Source of the DNA: a virus
Length of the DNA: 21,522 nucleotides
IMG/VR virus record: IMGVR_UViG_3300012001_000037
Span: 1-21,522 of that record
Direction: 5' to 3' (one strand)
Positions 18,699 to 21,522 of this stretch are shown here, piece after piece. Below the pieces are notes generated by a model. It ran no database searches and was not told where the DNA came from. It saw only the letters and a list, made by a program, of their open reading frames with translations. A program made the position numbers and the translations under genes. How positions within the stretch are numbered: the first letter of the stretch is position 1; every line of letters starts with the position of its first letter.

Positions 18699-18704
18699 AT
18701 TATA
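18699..18704 (-). promoter_or_regulatory. Extended -10 promoter element before the helicase
   Basis: A perfect TATAAT preceded by TGA (extended -10, TGnTATAAT) sits directly after the resolvase stop codon. The -35 (GGGGCA, 3/6) is poor, as is common for extended -10 promoters. Confidence 0.5.
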
Positions 18705-19184
18705 TCACATAACGAGCTTTTTGCCCCACCTAGCATATCTATTGTTCAAATAGACAAGGGCGTGGCGGAATGCATCATTGGCATGCCCCTCGCCGCCTAC
18801 GTACCAAAATCCGACGTGACGGAGTTTTTCATTGGTGGCAAACTCTTTTTCACTAGGCCTTTGTAAAGTGAGTTTGGAACCATACTTCCAGCAGAAAAAC
18901 TTAGTGACGCCGATAAGCTCCAAAGACCACGGCTGTGCCGACTTTTTACCAGTCGCTTCCGTGATAATGTATCGCTCAATTACGACACGAACATTCGACC
19001 CGTGAGTGGAGGTGATTTCCTCCGACCGCTGGTAGAACTCTTGCGGATCGAGCTCCCACGCCCCGATAATTATGGGGTCCATGGGATCTTCGATGTCCAT
19101 ATATACGACGCCGGTAGCTAGTCCGGGGTCAATCGACAGCAGGTATTTAGGCTGCTGCGAGGAGGCTGTCTGAGTCGTAGCCAA
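18705..19184 (-). CDS. RuvC-like Holliday junction resolvase
   Basis: A 159-residue RNase H-fold nuclease of the phage RuvC group. Acidic catalytic residues are recognisable in order: D in LLSIDPGLATGVVYM, E in RVVIERYII, and the HANDAFRHALVYL end carrying the last Asp. Such enzymes resolve or trim branched DNA before packaging. The open frame extends to 19268, deep into the polymerase gene. I place the start at the TTG at 19184, where an AAGGAAGG Shine-Dalgarno lies seven bases upstream, leaving a 38-base overlap with the polymerase end. A GTG at 19193 is an alternative. Confidence 0.88.
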   Translation of the reverse strand: MATTQTASSQQPKYLLSIDPGLATGVVYMDIEDPMDPIIIGAWELDPQEFYQRSEEITSTHGSNVRVVIERYIITEATGKKSAQPWSLELIGVTKFFCWKYGSKLTLQRPSEKEFATNEKLRHVGFWYVGGEGHANDAFRHALVYLNNRYARWGKKLVM

Positions 19185-20982
19185 AGATTTCACCTTCCTT
19201 GCGGTACTTGCTTCCCCAGCGTTCGAGGGGTCCTTCAGGCTCGGCGGGAAGATCCACACCGAATTCACCGTTACAGTACGACATTAGTTCTTCAATATCC
19301 TTCATAGCCTCTTGATGTCCAGCCACCGGCAGAGAGAAGACCATTTCGTCATGTATGGGCATCCTCATATACTCGGTATATCCGGCTGCGTCGAGCCGAA
19401 GAATTGCCTTCTTCATCAACTCTGCGGCGGTACCTTGCAGCATGTAATTCGTGAGAGCGTAGACCTTGCCCTCATCACACGGGAGCCGTCGGTCTGAGGG
19501 TGTCAAGATGTAGCCTTGACCCTCAGATCGTTCCCGGGCCTTGCCCATGGCTTCGATCTCGGTCATGAAGCTCTTGATGCCGGGATAGGCCTTGAACACG
19601 CTCTGGCTGACCTGCTCCATCTGTTCGTACGTCACCCCGGCAGTGGCAGCCATCTTGTCGATTCCAGAGCCGTAGGCGGCTCCGTAGAGGGTGCTCTTCA
19701 CAAGCCCACGGCGCTGGTCCTTCTTCGAGAAGTTCGGATCCGCGTAGATTTCCTTGCCAAGGGTGACGAAGAAGTCACCGCCAGTGAGGTCGGCTTCCTT
19801 GAATGCGTTCTGCAGTTTCGGGTCGCGGGAGAAGTGAGCCAGCAGGCGCATCTCCACCTGCGAGTAGTCACATGAGACAATCCGCTCATCTGGGTTGGTC
19901 GGGATGAACGCATCACGAACCAACGCGTCGCCACGCGGGATGGTCTGCAGTGCGGGGGTGGTCACAGACATTCGCCCGGTACGTGCGCCGAGCGTACGGA
20001 TGTTGGGGTGGACAATTCCGTCATTGTTCATCGACAAAAAGTTGCCGAAGTACGCACTGCTAAGCTTGGATGCGCTCCGGGTCTCCAGAACCATCGTCAC
20101 GGCTTCCTTGATCCTCGGGTCACCTGAGAGGAGGAGCTTACCCATCTGCTCCTTGTCTACGGACGGAACACCGCTCTTCTCCCCGAACTTCGTGAACTCG
20201 GCACCAAGGCTCTGAAGATACTCGGCCAGCTGAGGGTTGGAGCTAATTTCGATGCCCCACTCCTTTTCGGCCCGATCCGTGTTTTTCTCCACGAGAGTGG
20301 TGAGCTCGTTGTACTTGACCTGTGAGTAGTCAGTATCGACACGCATACCCTTGTGCTGCATTCGCCAGCATACACGCTGTACAGCCATCTCCATGTCATA
20401 GACCTTGGGATACTTTTTGTCCGTCCGGAAATACGCAAAGAGGTGGGCAGCAAGGACCGGGTCCAGTGCACCATAAAACCAGTAGTCCTCGAAGTCGAGC
20501 GGTACGTTGTGCCAGTCCCATCCGTTTTTCTTGAACGCAGCCTTGAGTGCCTTCTCGCCGTCGGCGGCACTGGAGTCAATGAGCTCCGTGGTGACGACTT
20601 TCAGGCCTGCTGCCTTGTTGGGTCGGTCGATCCGGGCCATGATCTCGGTGTCGTGGGCACGTTCCCACGGGACTTCCCAGCCAGCGTGTACCTTGAGCCA
20701 TGTGGCGTCGAAGGGCAGGTTGTGGGCGGCGTACTCCCCGCCCCATGCGTCGAGACATTCAAGAGCGGCTCCGCCCCAACGCTGGAACGGGACAAACCAC
20801 CCTGTCCGGGTATCCCCGATCTGGATGGACCGAAGCTCAGCGCCGGGGGCGAAGGCGTCCAAGCCCGAAGTTTCCGTGTCAAATCCAAGAACCTCGCGTG
20901 ACTCCCGGAGCCACTGCCGCATCCGGTACACATCTTCTATGGTATTGACGTTGTACAGCTGCGTATCATTATGAAGCGGCAC
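19147..20982 (-). CDS. Family A DNA polymerase with 3'-5' exonuclease
   Basis: A 611-residue replicative polymerase of the PolA family. The exonuclease domain has D35/E37 in GFDTETSG, D92 in HNLPFDATW and Y170-x3-D174 in YGALD, so proofreading looks intact. The polymerase domain has motif A DYSQVEMRLL with D372, motif B RRGLVKSTLYGAAYG (425-438) and motif C HDE (544-546). There is no 5'-3' exonuclease domain, as is usual in phages. The start is a GTG at 20982 with AAAGGAAA just upstream. It is followed with overlap by the resolvase gene. Confidence 0.97.
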   Translation of the reverse strand: MPLHNDTQLYNVNTIEDVYRMRQWLRESREVLGFDTETSGLDAFAPGAELRSIQIGDTRTGWFVPFQRWGGAALECLDAWGGEYAAHNLPFDATWLKVHAGWEVPWERAHDTEIMARIDRPNKAAGLKVVTTELIDSSAADGEKALKAAFKKNGWDWHNVPLDFEDYWFYGALDPVLAAHLFAYFRTDKKYPKVYDMEMAVQRVCWRMQHKGMRVDTDYSQVKYNELTTLVEKNTDRAEKEWGIEISSNPQLAEYLQSLGAEFTKFGEKSGVPSVDKEQMGKLLLSGDPRIKEAVTMVLETRSASKLSSAYFGNFLSMNNDGIVHPNIRTLGARTGRMSVTTPALQTIPRGDALVRDAFIPTNPDERIVSCDYSQVEMRLLAHFSRDPKLQNAFKEADLTGGDFFVTLGKEIYADPNFSKKDQRRGLVKSTLYGAAYGSGIDKMAATAGVTYEQMEQVSQSVFKAYPGIKSFMTEIEAMGKARERSEGQGYILTPSDRRLPCDEGKVYALTNYMLQGTAAELMKKAILRLDAAGYTEYMRMPIHDEMVFSLPVAGHQEAMKDIEELMSYCNGEFGVDLPAEPEGPLERWGSKYRKEGEIFGYDSDSLLAAA

Positions 20983-21017
20983 TATTTTCCTTTTACTATC
21001 ACTTTTCTTAGGGTACT

Positions 21018-21522
21018 TTAAAACTCGGGGTGCATCCGGCTTGCAGTCTCACGGACAGCCAGACCATACAATTTGTCCGGCTTGGGGGTCCCGATCTTCC
21101 CAAAATCCCGCCCGATTGAGTTCAACTTGGCGACCGCTCCGGGAGAGTACGCCAGAATATCTGTCTCGGAGAGGTCATCGATGAACGGGGCCAGCTTGTC
21201 AACGTTGGAAGTACTGATGATAGCAAAGTTTCCCCAGTAGTGGGGCTCACTGGACTGCCCAGCGTTGTCAGGCAGGGCTGTCAGGATGTTTTTTATGTAT
21301 CCGTCGTTCGTCGGGTTGTGTGTCTTATCCTTCTTGTAGTCCACAAGAATGGCAGTTCTCGGGTCCCCGTAGGTCCGTCCGATGTAGTTCACACCTGATG
21401 TTTGGAAGATGGTCGCCCGGTTTTCAGCGAAAACAGCGTCTATTACGACTTTGTCGACGTCAACGAGGGCACCCGCGTAGGTGGGGGTCGAGACAGACGG
21501 TTCAGTGGGCTCAACCCAGAAT
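21018..21522 (-). CDS. Unknown protein, N-terminus beyond the window
   Basis: The frame is open from the window edge to a stop at 21018, giving at least 167 residues, so the gene is partial and its start is not here. A GTG at 21392 is internal to a continuous reading frame and is probably not the start. Visible segments include YAGALVDVDKVVIDAVFAEN, RTAILVDYKKDKTHN, HYWGNFAIISTSNVDKLAPF and YGLAVRETASRM. No family is recognised. It precedes the polymerase by 35 bases and probably belongs to the replication operon. Confidence 0.75.
   Translation of the reverse strand, partial: FWVEPTEPSVSTPTYAGALVDVDKVVIDAVFAENRATIFQTSGVNYIGRTYGDPRTAILVDYKKDKTHNPTNDGYIKNILTALPDNAGQSSEPHYWGNFAIISTSNVDKLAPFIDDLSETDILAYSPGAVAKLNSIGRDFGKIGTPKPDKLYGLAVRETASRMHPEF

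Overview
This window is a block of a tailed actinobacterial phage genome. Every supported gene, protein or tRNA, lies on the minus strand, so the text below reads from high to low coordinates. The phage assignment rests on a compact one-strand layout with stop/start overlaps, a large tRNA array, a phage-type family A DNA polymerase with a Sak4-like ATPase and DUF669-like partner, a class Ib ribonucleotide reductase set, ThyX, and two free-standing homing endonucleases. Frequent TTG/GTG starts, apparent leaderless mRNAs and a DUF7873-like protein point to an actinobacterial host. Streptomyces is plausible but is an inference.

Replication and nucleotide region (21.5-8.0 kb): an unknown protein entering from the right edge, DNA polymerase A, a RuvC-like resolvase, a SNF2-type helicase, ThyX, a Cas4/RecB-like Fe-S nuclease, a Sak4-like ATPase and a DUF669-like ssDNA-binding candidate. 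A hairpin terminator follows, then a MazG-like pyrophosphohydrolase, an unknown protein, and nrdH-nrdI-nrdE-nrdF, with a GIY-YIG endonuclease inserted between nrdE and nrdF. A 62-residue small protein ends the region. Together these genes supply dNTPs and dTMP, and replicate and recombine phage DNA.

tRNA and RNA-repair region (8.0-0 kb): about two dozen tRNA genes, interrupted by small ORFs, an HNH endonuclease, an RtcB RNA ligase, a 54-residue Acb2/Tad1-type protein (family known to sequester cyclic-nucleotide immune signals), a DUF1003 membrane protein and a DUF7873-like protein. Consensus-like promoters (TTGACA or TAGACA with a TATACT/TACAAT/TATAAT box) precede several tRNA groups, and one strong terminator lies inside the array.

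Most unusual content: at the left edge, two tRNA-like genes appear circularly permuted. A 3' half (T-arm, 3' acceptor strand, CCA in one case) precedes a 5' half whose acceptor strand pairs with it 7 of 7. With an RtcB ligase in the same array, this raises the possibility of phage tRNA halves being joined at the RNA level. Other oddities are short-variable-loop tRNAs with leucine anticodons UAA and CAA, three adjacent tRNA-Ser genes whose T-loops lack U54/A58, start codons one base after tRNA 3' ends, a family of -10/N6/ATG leaderless promoters, and a near-perfect 20-bp inverted repeat around the acb2-like start. No CRISPR array and no plus-strand gene could be supported.
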